Below the pieces are notes generated by a model. The model saw only the letters and a program-made list of their open reading frames with translations, did no database searches and was not told the origin of the DNA. A DNA stretch of 35,110 bases from Deltaproteobacteria bacterium PRO3 (GTDB lineage Bacteria > UBA10199 > DSSB01), in NCBI GenBank assembly GCA_030263375.1, contig SZOV01000026.1, positions 1 to 35,110 of the forward strand, in the 5' to 3' direction. The position numbers and the translations under genes were made by a program. Position 1 is the first letter of the stretch, and each line of letters starts with the position of its first letter. Of the stretch, positions 8,591 to 17,655 are shown in pieces.

Positions 8591-11500
8591 TCGCCGGCTT
8601 CCCCCAGCCATCGCCGCCACAGGGGCGAGGTCTCCGGCAGAGACCCGGAGAAATATTCCTCCAAGCCCTCCAGCATCCGGAGGACGTCGCCCTCCGCCCG
8701 GACCCAGCGCCGGCCCAGGCCCACCGTCATCAGGTCGCCGGCAAAATAGTAGAGATCGTCCACCAGGACGTCGAAGGGGAAATCGGGAAAGGGCAGCTTG
8801 GCCACCGTCAGATCCGGGAGGCGGCGCAGCTCCTGCTCGCTGCGGATTCCCTCGAGGAAGTCCCTGCCTACCTCGCTCTCGAAATGCCTCGCGTAGTGCT
8901 CGCGAAACTTGAGGCGATCCATGTAGTGCGGCGCCGCGTTCAGGTCCTGAAGGCCCACCAACCGGTGCGGGTCGCCGGGCGGCGCGATCTCCATCGCCAC
9001 CTTGATCAGCGGGAAGTCGTTAAAGAAGACCTCGTGGTTGCCGACCAGGTTCTCCGAGGCGGTGTAGAGCCGCACCCGGTTGCCGGCGGCCCAGAGCCCG
9101 AGCAGCATGGCCTGGACCCCGCGGTAAGGAAGTCGCAGGCGCGTGTACTGGTGGATATAGTCCTCCATCCGCACGTCGAAGTCCTGGGGACGCTCGCGGT
9201 AGGCGTCCTCGGCCAAGTAGCGCATCAGGGTGTCGCCCAGCGTCTTGTCCAGGTCGAAGGCGATGTCGCGGCCGCGGATCGGCCCGCGCGCGGCGCGCTC
9301 GTAGAGCGCGGCCTGCTCGGGGGAGAAATTCGGGTGGAAGCGCCGCAGGAGGTCCAAGCCGGTCTCGTAGCGCAAGACGGGGTCCAAGGCTTCCGTCGCG
9401 ACCGGCTCGGCGCGCGGCGGGGCGATGTCGAAGACGCCCTGTAGGGCCAGCCAGTCGCCGCGGCGCCGGATCTCCTCCTCGCCGCGCATCGAAGGCGGAC
9501 TCAAGTAAAGATCGTAGAGCGCGCGCAGCTGCCGCGAGGCGCGGCGCCACGTCGTGAAAGAGGCGTCCAATCTTTGGAAGGCCTCCCGCTCCGCCGCGAA
9601 GCCGCTGGCGTCTTCCCGCAGCGCCGTGCCGAAGGCCCCGCGCGCCGCCACGACGTCGCGCTGGAATTGCTCCAAGGCCCAGTCGGCCTCGGTCAACCAC
9701 TCGGGCAGGTTGGCGGAAAGGGGCCTTGCCCCTGCCTGGTTCATCCCGTCGAATTCCCGCGCGGCCAGGTTCAGCAAGCCGCGGATGTACTCGGACTGCC
9801 CCTCCAAGGACGCCAGGCGAAGCCGGGCCGCGGCCGGATCCAGCGCCATGGCGGGGCTGCGATCCGCGCGGCCGGCATTGCGCAGGAAATAGATCGCCTC
9901 GATCCGGTCGCGCAGGTAGAGGGCCGGCCCCGCCGGAGACTCGCGGAACATCGCGTCCAGCTCCTCGGGGTGGCCCAGGAGCGCGCGATAATGGATATGG
10001 CGCAGGTGCGCGGGCAGCTCCTCGCGCAGCGCGGAGAGATCCGTGCGCGGACTCAAGGTCGGCCGGAGGTGGTGGTCGAACTCGTGGACGACGTCCACCA
10101 GCCGCTCGCGTAGGACCCGCCGGAAGACGGGCTCGGAGACGCGTTGCACCTGGCGCAGGACCAACTGGTCCGCCGCCCTGCCCTCCCCCGCGGGCAGCAG
10201 GAAGGCGCGGATCATCGCGCCGCTGTGGCCCCGGTTCTCGCGGGCGAAGAGGGCCTCAAATTCGAAGTCGGGCAAGAGGCGGATCTCCACCTCGCCCGCG
10301 CGCAGCGCGGCGGCGACCTGGGTGGAGATGGGGTCGCCCAGGGCCTCGAAGGCGCGGGTGAGATCTTCGGGGCTAAGTTCACGAGGCTCGGGGAAAAGGC
10401 CGCGCAGGACCTCCTCGCTGCGCTCGCGGCGCCGCATGGCCTCGAGGGGGTTTCTCAGGGAGCGATTGTCGGCCAGCATGCGGTTTAAATAATCCAGCCA
10501 GCGCAGGTCGGCGAGATAGCCGTCGCCCTGCGAGCGCAGGAGGGCGTAGCCGCTCACCTCGCGCTCCCGATCGCCCCACAGGCGCAGGCGCGGATCGGCC
10601 AGCTCGAAGAGCTTGGCGTCGATCGCGGCGTCGTGCTCCAAAACTTGGAAAAGCCGCACCATCCTCAGGTAGGAGACCGGGCTGTGGCGAAACTCCTCCA
10701 AGGTCGGCTCGATCAGGCGCGCCACGGGATCCCGCGAGCGCAGGCGCTCGTCCAGGTGCCGGAAGAATTCCATCGGCACCTGGCCCTGGTAGCGGAGAAA
10801 GCGGAGCAAGACCTCGCGGGCCGACTCGCCCAAGGGCAAGGCCTCGACAGCGCGCGTCTGGGCTGCGCCGGGCGGAAAGTCCCGCGCCAGTCCCCTCCCG
10901 CCGCGCCGGCCGAAGAGGTCGAAGGCCGGAACCTGCTCGGCCAGGAAGGTCTCCAAGGCCTCGACCGGCGCCCCGTTTTCTAGGAGCTCGAAGAGTCGCC
11001 GTCCCCAGTCGGCCCGGCCCTGACGGATCGTCTCTTGGGTCGAGAGGCGGAGCAGCCAATTAAGGTAGCCGCCGTTCAGCCCCTCGTCCGAGGAGTGCTC
11101 GACCGCGTGGCGCAGGCGGCGCAGGCCGAGATGCAGGCGCTCGCCCTCCCACTCCAGCCAAGGGCGGCCGACCTCGTGGAGGCGGCCGAAGGGTACGTCC
11201 AGCAATTTCGCCAGGGCCTCGAAGGCGTTCAGGACGCGGACGCCGGTCTCCCGGTCGTAGCGACCGATAATCTCGCGGCGCGCGGCGTTCTCCGCCTCGG
11301 GAGCGAAGGCTTCCGGCCTGGGCGGAAGCTCGCTCGAGCGCCGCGAGGCGGCCAGGCGCCAAGGGGGCATCGTCGCGGTTTCCGATTCGCGCGGATGCAG
11401 CGCGAAACGGGGCGCGGGTAAAAGCTCGCGAGGCGTCGATGCCTCCAAAAAGGCCTCGAGGCGCGGCGCCGCCGCCGGCATGACACCGTGCAAGAGGCGC

Positions 11501-12351
11501 GCGCCGACCTGCATCTGCAAAAAGGCGTCGACGCTGTCCACCACGCGGCCCGCCCCGTCCTGACGGGGCCTCAGTCCGAGGGACTCCTGCAGGAGGTGGG
11601 CGCCGTAGATGCCGCCCAGCTGGGAGGCGGCCGAGACGCCGCCCCGCAACAGCGGCGAGGCTGCGCGGCCGCGCAAGAGCTCTCCGGCGAGACCGCCGCT
11701 CAGCTTCAAGACTCCCAGGAACACCGCCGCGCCCGCCAGCTCCTCGGCCCAAGGGGCGCTCGCGGTCTCCGGGTGCAGCAGGCCCCGCGCGGCCCGGTGG
11801 GCGCCGACGAAGATGGGGACCTCCGCCGCGTAGGCCAAGCCGCCGCCGAGCAGCCGCGCGCCGAGGCCGCGCGTGAGAAAGCCCGGCGCCCGCAAGGCCA
11901 GCCGCGCCGCCGTCCCCGCCCGCACCAGGCCCGCGATCCCGCCGGCCAGGCCGAAGGCGAAGATCATCGCGGGGTCGGTGGCCTGGGCAACGAAGCGGCG
12001 GCCCAGGTCCTCGAGACGGTCTTGCCAGGGGCCGGTCCCGAGCAGCGCGTGGATCCGATTTTCAAAACGCCGCCGTAGGGGCCTTTCGCGAACGGCCCCC
12101 ACGGAGGACCGATATACCTCGAGCGCCGCCTCGGTATTTCCATGGCGTTCCAAGCGGCCGGCAAAGGCGAACAGCGCCTCCACGACCAACCTGTCATTCC
12201 GCTCGCCGACAAGCGACCGCAATTCCCGCCACTGGCCCTCGGACAGCGCCCGCCGCAGCGCCGGGTTTCCGAGCAGGGCTTCCAACGGAGCGGGCTCGCC
12301 TGAGTCAACCGCCGCCGGGCGGCGGAAAAAAATGGCTGCGGGTACCGTCAT
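8587..12351 (-). CDS. Large protein with HExxH metallopeptidase-like motif and C-terminal HAD-like domain
   Basis: A 1254-aa protein, paralogous over about 850 residues to the gene just upstream. Order: N-terminal helices with a TPR-like segment and the block ENRIHALLGTGPWQDRLEDL (about 105-125); a hydrophobic Gly/Ala-rich module (about 130-300), also found in the giant protein; a long helical region; HEFDH at 756-760 followed about 20 residues later by REE, an arrangement resembling gluzincin zinc ligands; a helical linker; and a HAD-like domain from about 1025. The HAD signs are FDLDKTLGDT (Asp1033, Asp1035), YTASEN as a motif II candidate, and VLVDD near the C-terminus. The HAD family includes mostly phosphatases; the substrate here is unknown. 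The ATG overlaps the upstream stop (ATGA), so the two genes are translationally coupled. No signal peptide is evident. Peptidase and phosphatase activity are inferred from motifs only. Confidence 0.88.
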   Translation of the reverse strand: MTVPAAIFFRRPAAVDSGEPAPLEALLGNPALRRALSEGQWRELRSLVGERNDRLVVEALFAFAGRLERHGNTEAALEVYRSSVGAVRERPLRRRFENRIHALLGTGPWQDRLEDLGRRFVAQATDPAMIFAFGLAGGIAGLVRAGTAARLALRAPGFLTRGLGARLLGGGLAYAAEVPIFVGAHRAARGLLHPETASAPWAEELAGAAVFLGVLKLSGGLAGELLRGRAASPLLRGGVSAASQLGGIYGAHLLQESLGLRPRQDGAGRVVDSVDAFLQMQVGARLLHGVMPAAAPRLEAFLEASTPRELLPAPRFALHPRESETATMPPWRLAASRRSSELPPRPEAFAPEAENAARREIIGRYDRETGVRVLNAFEALAKLLDVPFGRLHEVGRPWLEWEGERLHLGLRRLRHAVEHSSDEGLNGGYLNWLLRLSTQETIRQGRADWGRRLFELLENGAPVEALETFLAEQVPAFDLFGRRGGRGLARDFPPGAAQTRAVEALPLGESAREVLLRFLRYQGQVPMEFFRHLDERLRSRDPVARLIEPTLEEFRHSPVSYLRMVRLFQVLEHDAAIDAKLFELADPRLRLWGDREREVSGYALLRSQGDGYLADLRWLDYLNRMLADNRSLRNPLEAMRRRERSEEVLRGLFPEPRELSPEDLTRAFEALGDPISTQVAAALRAGEVEIRLLPDFEFEALFARENRGHSGAMIRAFLLPAGEGRAADQLVLRQVQRVSEPVFRRVLRERLVDVVHEFDHHLRPTLSPRTDLSALREELPAHLRHIHYRALLGHPEELDAMFRESPAGPALYLRDRIEAIYFLRNAGRADRSPAMALDPAAARLRLASLEGQSEYIRGLLNLAAREFDGMNQAGARPLSANLPEWLTEADWALEQFQRDVVAARGAFGTALREDASGFAAEREAFQRLDASFTTWRRASRQLRALYDLYLSPPSMRGEEEIRRRGDWLALQGVFDIAPPRAEPVATEALDPVLRYETGLDLLRRFHPNFSPEQAALYERAARGPIRGRDIAFDLDKTLGDTLMRYLAEDAYRERPQDFDVRMEDYIHQYTRLRLPYRGVQAMLLGLWAAGNRVRLYTASENLVGNHEVFFNDFPLIKVAMEIAPPGDPHRLVGLQDLNAAPHYMDRLKFREHYARHFESEVGRDFLEGIRSEQELRRLPDLTVAKLPFPDFPFDVLVDDLYYFAGDLMTVGLGRRWVRAEGDVLRMLEGLEEYFSGSLPETSPLWRRWLGEAGD
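11963..12083. repeat. 121-bp direct repeat, copy 1 (inside the 1254-aa gene)
   Basis: This stretch matches 14521-14641 without gaps. I count 17 mismatches in 121 bases. It encodes the ENRIHALxGTGPWQDRLEDLGRRFVAQAT block of both paralogues. Similarity resumes after a small insertion in the second copy. Confidence 0.8.
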
Positions 12352-14948
12352 CGAAGCCCCTCTCTTTCCGGCACACCGGACTCCGCCATCGGATGAACGC
12401 GATAGATCGAGCGCGCCGGGCGCCGCAGGTAGGCGGTCTCGACATGGTCGCGCAGGTACATGCCCAACCCCAAGGGCGAGACGCGCAGGATCTCCTCGAT
12501 CGATTCGGGAAAGCCGCTGCGGGCCCGGAAATGCAGGTGCCGCAGGTGCGCGGACATCTCCTCACGCAGCAAGGCGATCCGCGGCGAGGCGGCCGCGGCG
12601 GGATGCGCGTGGTGCTCGTACTCGTGCACCAGGGCGACCAAGCGCTCGAAAATCATGTCATGGAACACCGGCGCCGAAACATGGCGGACTTGACGAATCG
12701 CGATCATGTCCTCCGGATAGCTGGCGTCGCCGCGCACGGTGAAGCCCGCCCACAAGTCGCCGCGGTCGTCGCCGTTGAAGCGCCGGGCCAGCCCGTTGAA
12801 CTCGGCGTCGTCCAGGATCCTCAGGTTGAAATCCCGGTTGCGCAGGGCCCGCGCGATGGGATCGGTCATCGGGTCGTCGAGGCCAGTCAGGGCGCGCAGG
12901 AGGTCCTCGCGCGTCAGCGGGCGCGGCGCGGGCCAGACCTCGCGGATCACGTCCATGGCCCAGGTCTCGTTCAGCGCGCGCATCACCGTGCGTTGTGACT
13001 CTCGCCAATCGCGATGGAAAGCGGCGAGATATTGACTGAAGTGGGTGTCGGCCAAATAAGCGTCCTGAACGGATCCCAACACGGACACTTGTCTCGGAAA
13101 GACGGCGTCGCCTCCGCGATAAGGCAGGATTTCCGCTTCCGGCTCGCCCAACTCGAGCACCTTGGGATAGAGGCGCTCGGAGGACTCCATTTCGTTCAAC
13201 ATGCGAAGGATGCGCAGATAAGCCAGCGGCGAACTTTGCGCCCGCAGCAAGACGGCCTCGGCTACCGTTTTCCATTCCGGTTCCCGCCGCATCAATTCAT
13301 GGATTTCGGAAAATAGGCGGGTCTCGAACATCCCCTGATAACGCAGGAATTCCTTGAGGGTCCTCCGGGCCGCCGCAGAGACGGGCAGAGCTTCGACCAG
13401 TCGAAAGTTTTCCAGAGAGTAGAGGCCGCCGGCCGCCGCGCGCGGCCTCGACGGCCTCGGCATTACCCGAAACAGATCGTAGCCCGGGAAATACGGCGCG
13501 ACGACACGCTCGAGCCGGTCCAGGTCGGCACCCTCGCGCAAGCCGAGGAAGAAGAGATCCAAGCGCGCCATATCGCCGCGGCGGTAGGCCTCGACGGCCA
13601 ACAAGCGGCCCATCCAATTGAGGTAGCTTCCCGCCCGGCCTTCCGCGTCGGAATAACGCAGCATATAATGCAATCGCGCCCATCCGGCCTCCAGCGTCGT
13701 CGCGTCGCTCAATTCGCTGCGGAAACAAAGGCGCTCCAAGGCCCCAGGACTCTGCCCGAGCAGCCGGGCGCTGCCCTCCAGGTCCGGAAGAAATCGGCGC
13801 ACCGCGGCCTCGCCCCAGCGCTGGAACATCGCTTGGCGCTCCGGAGAATCGAAGCTCTCGGCCAGGATCTCCCGGGGCCGGCTCAGGGAGGCGTCCTCAA
13901 AGGAAGCCGCGACGAAAATTCGGTTGGAAGGCGACGAAATCGGAGGCGACGAGGCGGGGATCGCCCCGACTTCCGCGGCCCGCCGCGGCATCGTCAACCC
14001 CTCCAAGCGCGCCTCGAGCAGGACCCCGCGGGGATCCGTCCGCAGCAGGCGCGCGCCGGCCAGCATCTGAAGCCAGGCATTGAGGCCGTCCACCCAGCGG
14101 TTCGCCTCGTCTTGAACGGGGCGCAGGCCCGCGCCCTCCTGCAGGCGGTGTCCCAGGTAGACGCCGCCGAGGCTCCCCAAGGAAGCGCCCGCGAGGCGCA
14201 GCCCCGGGACCTGCGTCAGGCGCGCGGCCAGCTCGCGGCCCGCGAAGCCGCCGAGCTTCAAGCTGCCGAGGAAGAGGCAGGCGCCGGCCAACTCTTCCCC
14301 CCAAGAGGGAGAGACGGCGTCGGGCGAAGCGGAAAGCAATTCGCGAAAAAATCTACCGGCGGCGACGAAGGCCGGGGCCTCCACAAAGGCGGCCGCACCG
14401 CCGGCGGCTAGGCGGGCGCCGTAGCCACGCGTCAGCAACCCGCCGCCGCGCAGGGCGAGCGAGGCGAGGCTCGCACGCCGCACCCAGGCCGCGAGACCGC
14501 CGGCGACGGCAAAGCTGAGGATCATCGTCGGATTGGTGGCTTGGGCGACGAAGCGGCGGCCGAGGTCTTCCAAGCGGTCTTGCCAGGGGCCCGTCCCGGT
14601 TAGCGCGTGGATCCGATTTTCAAAACACCTCCGTAGGGGCCCGTTTCCCCCATCCGGGGGACAAGCGCGAACGGCCCCTATGGAGGACCGATACAATTCA
14701 ATAGCCGCAGACATTTGCCCGGCCCGCTCCAGGCGAGTCCCAAAGGCCAACAAGGCCTCGGCCAAAACTAGAGGATCGCGCTCGGCGCTTAGCGATTCCA
14801 ATTCTTCGAATTGTGCGGGAGTCAAGGCGCGGCGAAATTCGCGGTTCGTCAAGAGGTCCTGGAGGGATTCCGACAAGGCGGGTGCCGTGACGGGCGATCC
14901 CGCGCGGCGCGAAAACCAAGATGTCGGCACAAGGGGGCGATGGACCAC
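12348..14948 (-). CDS. Large protein with HExxH metallopeptidase-like motif, paralogue of the downstream gene
   Basis: An 866-aa protein read from a GTG at 14948, with AAGGGA seven bases upstream. It shares with the downstream 1254-aa protein the N-terminal helices, the block ENRIHALTGTGPWQDRLEDL, the hydrophobic Gly/Ala-rich module (about 140-310), conserved helical blocks such as SYLNW and EFLRYQG, and the segment IRQVRHVSAPVF leading into HEYEH at 775-779, with REE about 20 residues on. It stops soon after this peptidase-like region and lacks the HAD-like extension. Conservation of HExxH and the downstream Glu in both copies, while surrounding residues vary, argues that the metal site matters. 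The function is unknown. It is first in a two-gene unit with a 4-nt overlap, and its promoter should lie in the divergent gap 14949-15088. Confidence 0.87.
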   Translation of the reverse strand: MVHRPLVPTSWFSRRAGSPVTAPALSESLQDLLTNREFRRALTPAQFEELESLSAERDPLVLAEALLAFGTRLERAGQMSAAIELYRSSIGAVRACPPDGGNGPLRRCFENRIHALTGTGPWQDRLEDLGRRFVAQATNPTMILSFAVAGGLAAWVRRASLASLALRGGGLLTRGYGARLAAGGAAAFVEAPAFVAAGRFFRELLSASPDAVSPSWGEELAGACLFLGSLKLGGFAGRELAARLTQVPGLRLAGASLGSLGGVYLGHRLQEGAGLRPVQDEANRWVDGLNAWLQMLAGARLLRTDPRGVLLEARLEGLTMPRRAAEVGAIPASSPPISSPSNRIFVAASFEDASLSRPREILAESFDSPERQAMFQRWGEAAVRRFLPDLEGSARLLGQSPGALERLCFRSELSDATTLEAGWARLHYMLRYSDAEGRAGSYLNWMGRLLAVEAYRRGDMARLDLFFLGLREGADLDRLERVVAPYFPGYDLFRVMPRPSRPRAAAGGLYSLENFRLVEALPVSAAARRTLKEFLRYQGMFETRLFSEIHELMRREPEWKTVAEAVLLRAQSSPLAYLRILRMLNEMESSERLYPKVLELGEPEAEILPYRGGDAVFPRQVSVLGSVQDAYLADTHFSQYLAAFHRDWRESQRTVMRALNETWAMDVIREVWPAPRPLTREDLLRALTGLDDPMTDPIARALRNRDFNLRILDDAEFNGLARRFNGDDRGDLWAGFTVRGDASYPEDMIAIRQVRHVSAPVFHDMIFERLVALVHEYEHHAHPAAAASPRIALLREEMSAHLRHLHFRARSGFPESIEEILRVSPLGLGMYLRDHVETAYLRRPARSIYRVHPMAESGVPEREGLR
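14521..14641. repeat. 121-bp direct repeat, copy 2 (inside the 866-aa gene)
   Basis: Partner of 11963-12083, 2558 bp away in the same orientation. The rest of the two genes is much more diverged at the DNA level. Confidence 0.8.
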
Positions 14949-15042
14949 GGCCCGATCCCTTCATGTGCCCGCCGAATTTCAGGATGCCCCATTATCGGCG
15001 CCAAGCGCCCGGGGTTGCCTGCTTTGCCCTTGAAAATAGTCC

Positions 15043-15070
15043 ATTGTTTTTAATGGCTTATCTCGGTCAA
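15043..15070 (-). promoter_or_regulatory. Possible promoter for the 866/1254-aa gene pair
   Basis: On the minus strand TTGACC (15070-15065), a 16-bp spacer and AACAAT (15048-15043) lie in the AT-richest part of the divergent gap, about 90 bases before the GTG start. The -10 match is only 4 of 6. A promoter for the opposite gene must share this region, but I could not place one with correct spacing. Confidence 0.3.
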
Positions 15071-15088
15071 TTCCATTAATTTTTTGCC

Positions 15089-16708
15089 ATGTCCCGCCGC
15101 AAAGCATGGCTGTGCCTCTGCATTCTCCTGGTGCTTCTCTGCGCCGGCCGCGCCCTCTACGCCGCCGCGGGGAAAGGCGGCGCCGTCGCCACCCAGCACC
15201 CCTTGGCCACCGAGGCCGCCGCGCGGGTCTTGAGCGAGGGCGGCAACGCGATCGACGCCGCCGTCGCCGCCGCCCTGACCCTGGGCGTCGTCGAGCCCTA
15301 CAACTCCGGCCTCGGCGGGGGCGGCATGGCGTTGGTCTGGCCCGCCAAGGGCCGAAAGGCGCAGGCGCTGGACTTCCGCGAGACCGCGCCGCTCGCCGCG
15401 CGCGCCGACCTGTACCAGAATCCGGAGCTGGGCCCCGAGGCCTCGCGCGTGGGCCCGCTCGCGATCGCCGTCCCCGGACAGATCGCCGGATTGGAATGGC
15501 TGCACCGCCGCTGGGGCCGCCTCCCCTGGGCCTCGCTCTTCACCGAAGCGATCCGCCACGCCGAAAGCGGCTTCGGCCCCGAGCCCTCCCTGCGCGAGCG
15601 CGTCCGGGAAAAGACGGACTGCCTGGCGCGCGACTACCACAGCTCGCGGGTCTACCGGGAGCTGCTTAAGCCCAAGGGCACGGGGATCCTCGTGCAAAAA
15701 GAGCTGGCGGAAACCTTGAAAAAACTCCGCGACCGCGGCGCGGCGGAATTCTACCAAGGCCAGCTGGGCCGCGCCCTCGTCGAAAACCTCCGCGGCAAGG
15801 GCGCGATCCTCGACTTGGCGGACCTCAGCGCCTACCGCGCGGTCGAGCGCGAGGCCCTCGCGGTGGAATTTCCCTTCGGCAAGCTTTGGGGCATGCCGCC
15901 GCCCAGCTCCGGCGGCGTCGGCGTCCTGCGCGGGATGATCCTGCTGGAGAAATTTTTCAAGAAGGAGAAGTCCCCCACGCCGGAGGCCTGGACGATTGCC
16001 CTCCTCCAAACCATGGAAACGATCTTCCGCGAGCGCAACGCCGGGATGGGCGACCCGGATTTCGTCAAGGACATGCCGGTCAAGGTCTGGCTGAAGAAGG
16101 ACGGCGGCGACACCAGCCACCTCTCGGTGATGGACGGCGAGGGCAACGCGGTCGCCATGACGCTGACGATTAACCTCTCCTTCGGCTCCTGCGTAACCGC
16201 GGGGGACACCGGCATCCTGATGAACGACGAGATGGACGACTTCGCCGCCCTGCCCGGAGTGCCCAACGCCTTCGGACTCGTGCAGTCGGAGAAAAACGCG
16301 GTGGCGCCGGGCAAGCGCCCGCTCTCCAGCATGTCGCCGACCCTCGTCACCAAGAAGGACCGCGCGCTCCTGGCCCTCGGCTCGCCGGGCGGGCCGCGCA
16401 TCATCACCAGCGTCCTGCAGACCCTGATGCGGCATTACTTTCTGAAAGAAAGCCTGGAGGCGAGCGTCGCGGGCGAGCGCCTCCATTATCAGGTGGAACC
16501 GCCCGCCGTCTTCGGCGAGTCGGATCGACTCTTCGGCTGGATTGTGGAAAAATTCAAGATCGGCACGCGCCTGCAAAAGCCCTGGGGGAACGTCCAGGCC
16601 GTCGCCTACGACCCGAAGGCCAAGCGCTTCGAGGCGGTCAGCGACCCGCGCGGACAGGGCAAGGCCCTGGTTTTGGATTCCAACCTCGAAAAAGGAGATC
16701 CCCGATGA
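15089..16708 (+). CDS. ggt: Gamma-glutamyltransferase (glutathione hydrolase), periplasmic
   Basis: A 539-aa precursor close to the usual GGT length. A signal peptide (hydrophobic core LCLCILLVLLCAG, likely cut after ALYA) sends it to the periplasm, where the family transfers or hydrolyses the gamma-glutamyl group of glutathione. Family signatures are in order: the N-terminal ATQHPLATEAA and GGNAIDAAVA blocks, SGLGGGG, the substrate-binding Arg in FRETAP, the autoprocessing site DTSHLSV with catalytic Thr342, MNDEMDDF, PLSSMSPT and GSPGGPRI. In this family the precursor cleaves itself before the catalytic Thr into large and small subunits, and every residue needed appears present. No strong ribosome binding site precedes the ATG. 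The next gene starts inside its stop codon. Confidence 0.95.
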   Translation: MSRRKAWLCLCILLVLLCAGRALYAAAGKGGAVATQHPLATEAAARVLSEGGNAIDAAVAAALTLGVVEPYNSGLGGGGMALVWPAKGRKAQALDFRETAPLAARADLYQNPELGPEASRVGPLAIAVPGQIAGLEWLHRRWGRLPWASLFTEAIRHAESGFGPEPSLRERVREKTDCLARDYHSSRVYRELLKPKGTGILVQKELAETLKKLRDRGAAEFYQGQLGRALVENLRGKGAILDLADLSAYRAVEREALAVEFPFGKLWGMPPPSSGGVGVLRGMILLEKFFKKEKSPTPEAWTIALLQTMETIFRERNAGMGDPDFVKDMPVKVWLKKDGGDTSHLSVMDGEGNAVAMTLTINLSFGSCVTAGDTGILMNDEMDDFAALPGVPNAFGLVQSEKNAVAPGKRPLSSMSPTLVTKKDRALLALGSPGGPRIITSVLQTLMRHYFLKESLEASVAGERLHYQVEPPAVFGESDRLFGWIVEKFKIGTRLQKPWGNVQAVAYDPKAKRFEAVSDPRGQGKALVLDSNLEKGDPR

Positions 16709-17610
16709 TGCGCCCCTCGTGGAGAGGCCTTGCGCCCTTCCTGTTGATTTTTTGCCTCGCCTCCGCCGCCCGCGCGGCGGGACCCTTCTCCGCCGTCTCC
16801 GGAACCATTTGGTTCCAAGGCGCCTGCCCCGAGGCGGCGCAGAAGGGCCGGGACGTCTGCGCCCAAGACCGCGTGGGGACCAAAGGTCCAGCGACCTACC
16901 TCAACGTCTTGAAGCAGGCCTATCCGAACCTGAAGCCGGACGGCAGCGCCGCAGATTCAAAAAAACCGCGCGCGGAATTCGGCGGCTTCTCGGGCGAGAC
17001 GGGTTCGGGCGGCTCTCCGCTCGCCAAGGGCGAGATCCTTTACTTTCTGAAGGTCCAGGACGGCGACTCGCTGCGCGTCTTGACCCTGCAAGAAGGCACG
17101 GGACTCTTGGCCTATGTCCAGGTGGAGCCGACGCTCAAGCTCTTGGACCTGGTCTCGATCGCCCAGGACCAGCACGTCAGCCTCAACGCCGACCTCGGCG
17201 TGATCCCGGTGCGGGCGGGGGAGTTCGTCTTCCTCGCCAACAACTGGCACTTCAATTCCTCGGAGGCCTTCAACATCTACAACCTGTTTCTGGCGGGACC
17301 GGAGCGGGTGAGCCTCGTCTACGACGGGCCCTTTCTCTACGGCTTCGCCCTGCCGCAGCGGCCCGAATGTCGCCTCGGCCAAAGGATGATGCCGCTGCAG
17401 GCCCTGCCCACGAGGCACGAGGGCGTTTCGGACCTGGTCTTCCGCGTCGAGGAAGAGCGGGTCTGCCAAGGCAAGGACCGGGAAATCGTCTCCGGGCGGC
17501 GTTCTTTCGAAGGGAAGCTTCACTGGGAAAAGGGAAAATACATGGGCGGTTCGCGCGAGCTGCACCGCCTCAACCATTGCCGGACGGAGGGCAAGCCCGG
17601 CTGCGGCTAA
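16705..17610 (+). CDS. Secreted protein of unknown function, coupled to gamma-glutamyltransferase
   Basis: A 301-aa protein that I do not recognise. A signal peptide (LAPFLLIFCLASAARA, likely cut before AGPF) indicates export. The mature part is mixed alpha/beta with six Cys, including a spaced pair near the N-terminus (GACPEAAQKGRDVC), and several aromatic-rich strands such as FVFLANNWHFN. The start is firm: AAAGGAG lies 7 bases before the ATG, and the ATG overlaps the TGA of the upstream GGT gene, so both proteins are made together and probably act in the same compartment. A role in glutathione or peptide metabolism is only suggested by this linkage. Confidence 0.8.
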   Translation: MMRPSWRGLAPFLLIFCLASAARAAGPFSAVSGTIWFQGACPEAAQKGRDVCAQDRVGTKGPATYLNVLKQAYPNLKPDGSAADSKKPRAEFGGFSGETGSGGSPLAKGEILYFLKVQDGDSLRVLTLQEGTGLLAYVQVEPTLKLLDLVSIAQDQHVSLNADLGVIPVRAGEFVFLANNWHFNSSEAFNIYNLFLAGPERVSLVYDGPFLYGFALPQRPECRLGQRMMPLQALPTRHEGVSDLVFRVEEERVCQGKDREIVSGRRSFEGKLHWEKGKYMGGSRELHRLNHCRTEGKPGCG

Positions 17611-17655
17611 ACAACGGCCCCGCCGCCTCAGCTGATCGTAAATCGCCGGCGATCC

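Noticed and set aside
15041-15056. CCATT/AATGG inverted repeat upstream of the gamma-glutamyltransferase gene
   Set aside because: Five-base arms in an AT-rich gap are easily found by chance, and there is no correct promoter spacing around it.
17642-17653. ATCGCCGGCGAT palindrome between convergent genes as a terminator
   Set aside because: The stem has no loop and no T-run follows on either strand.
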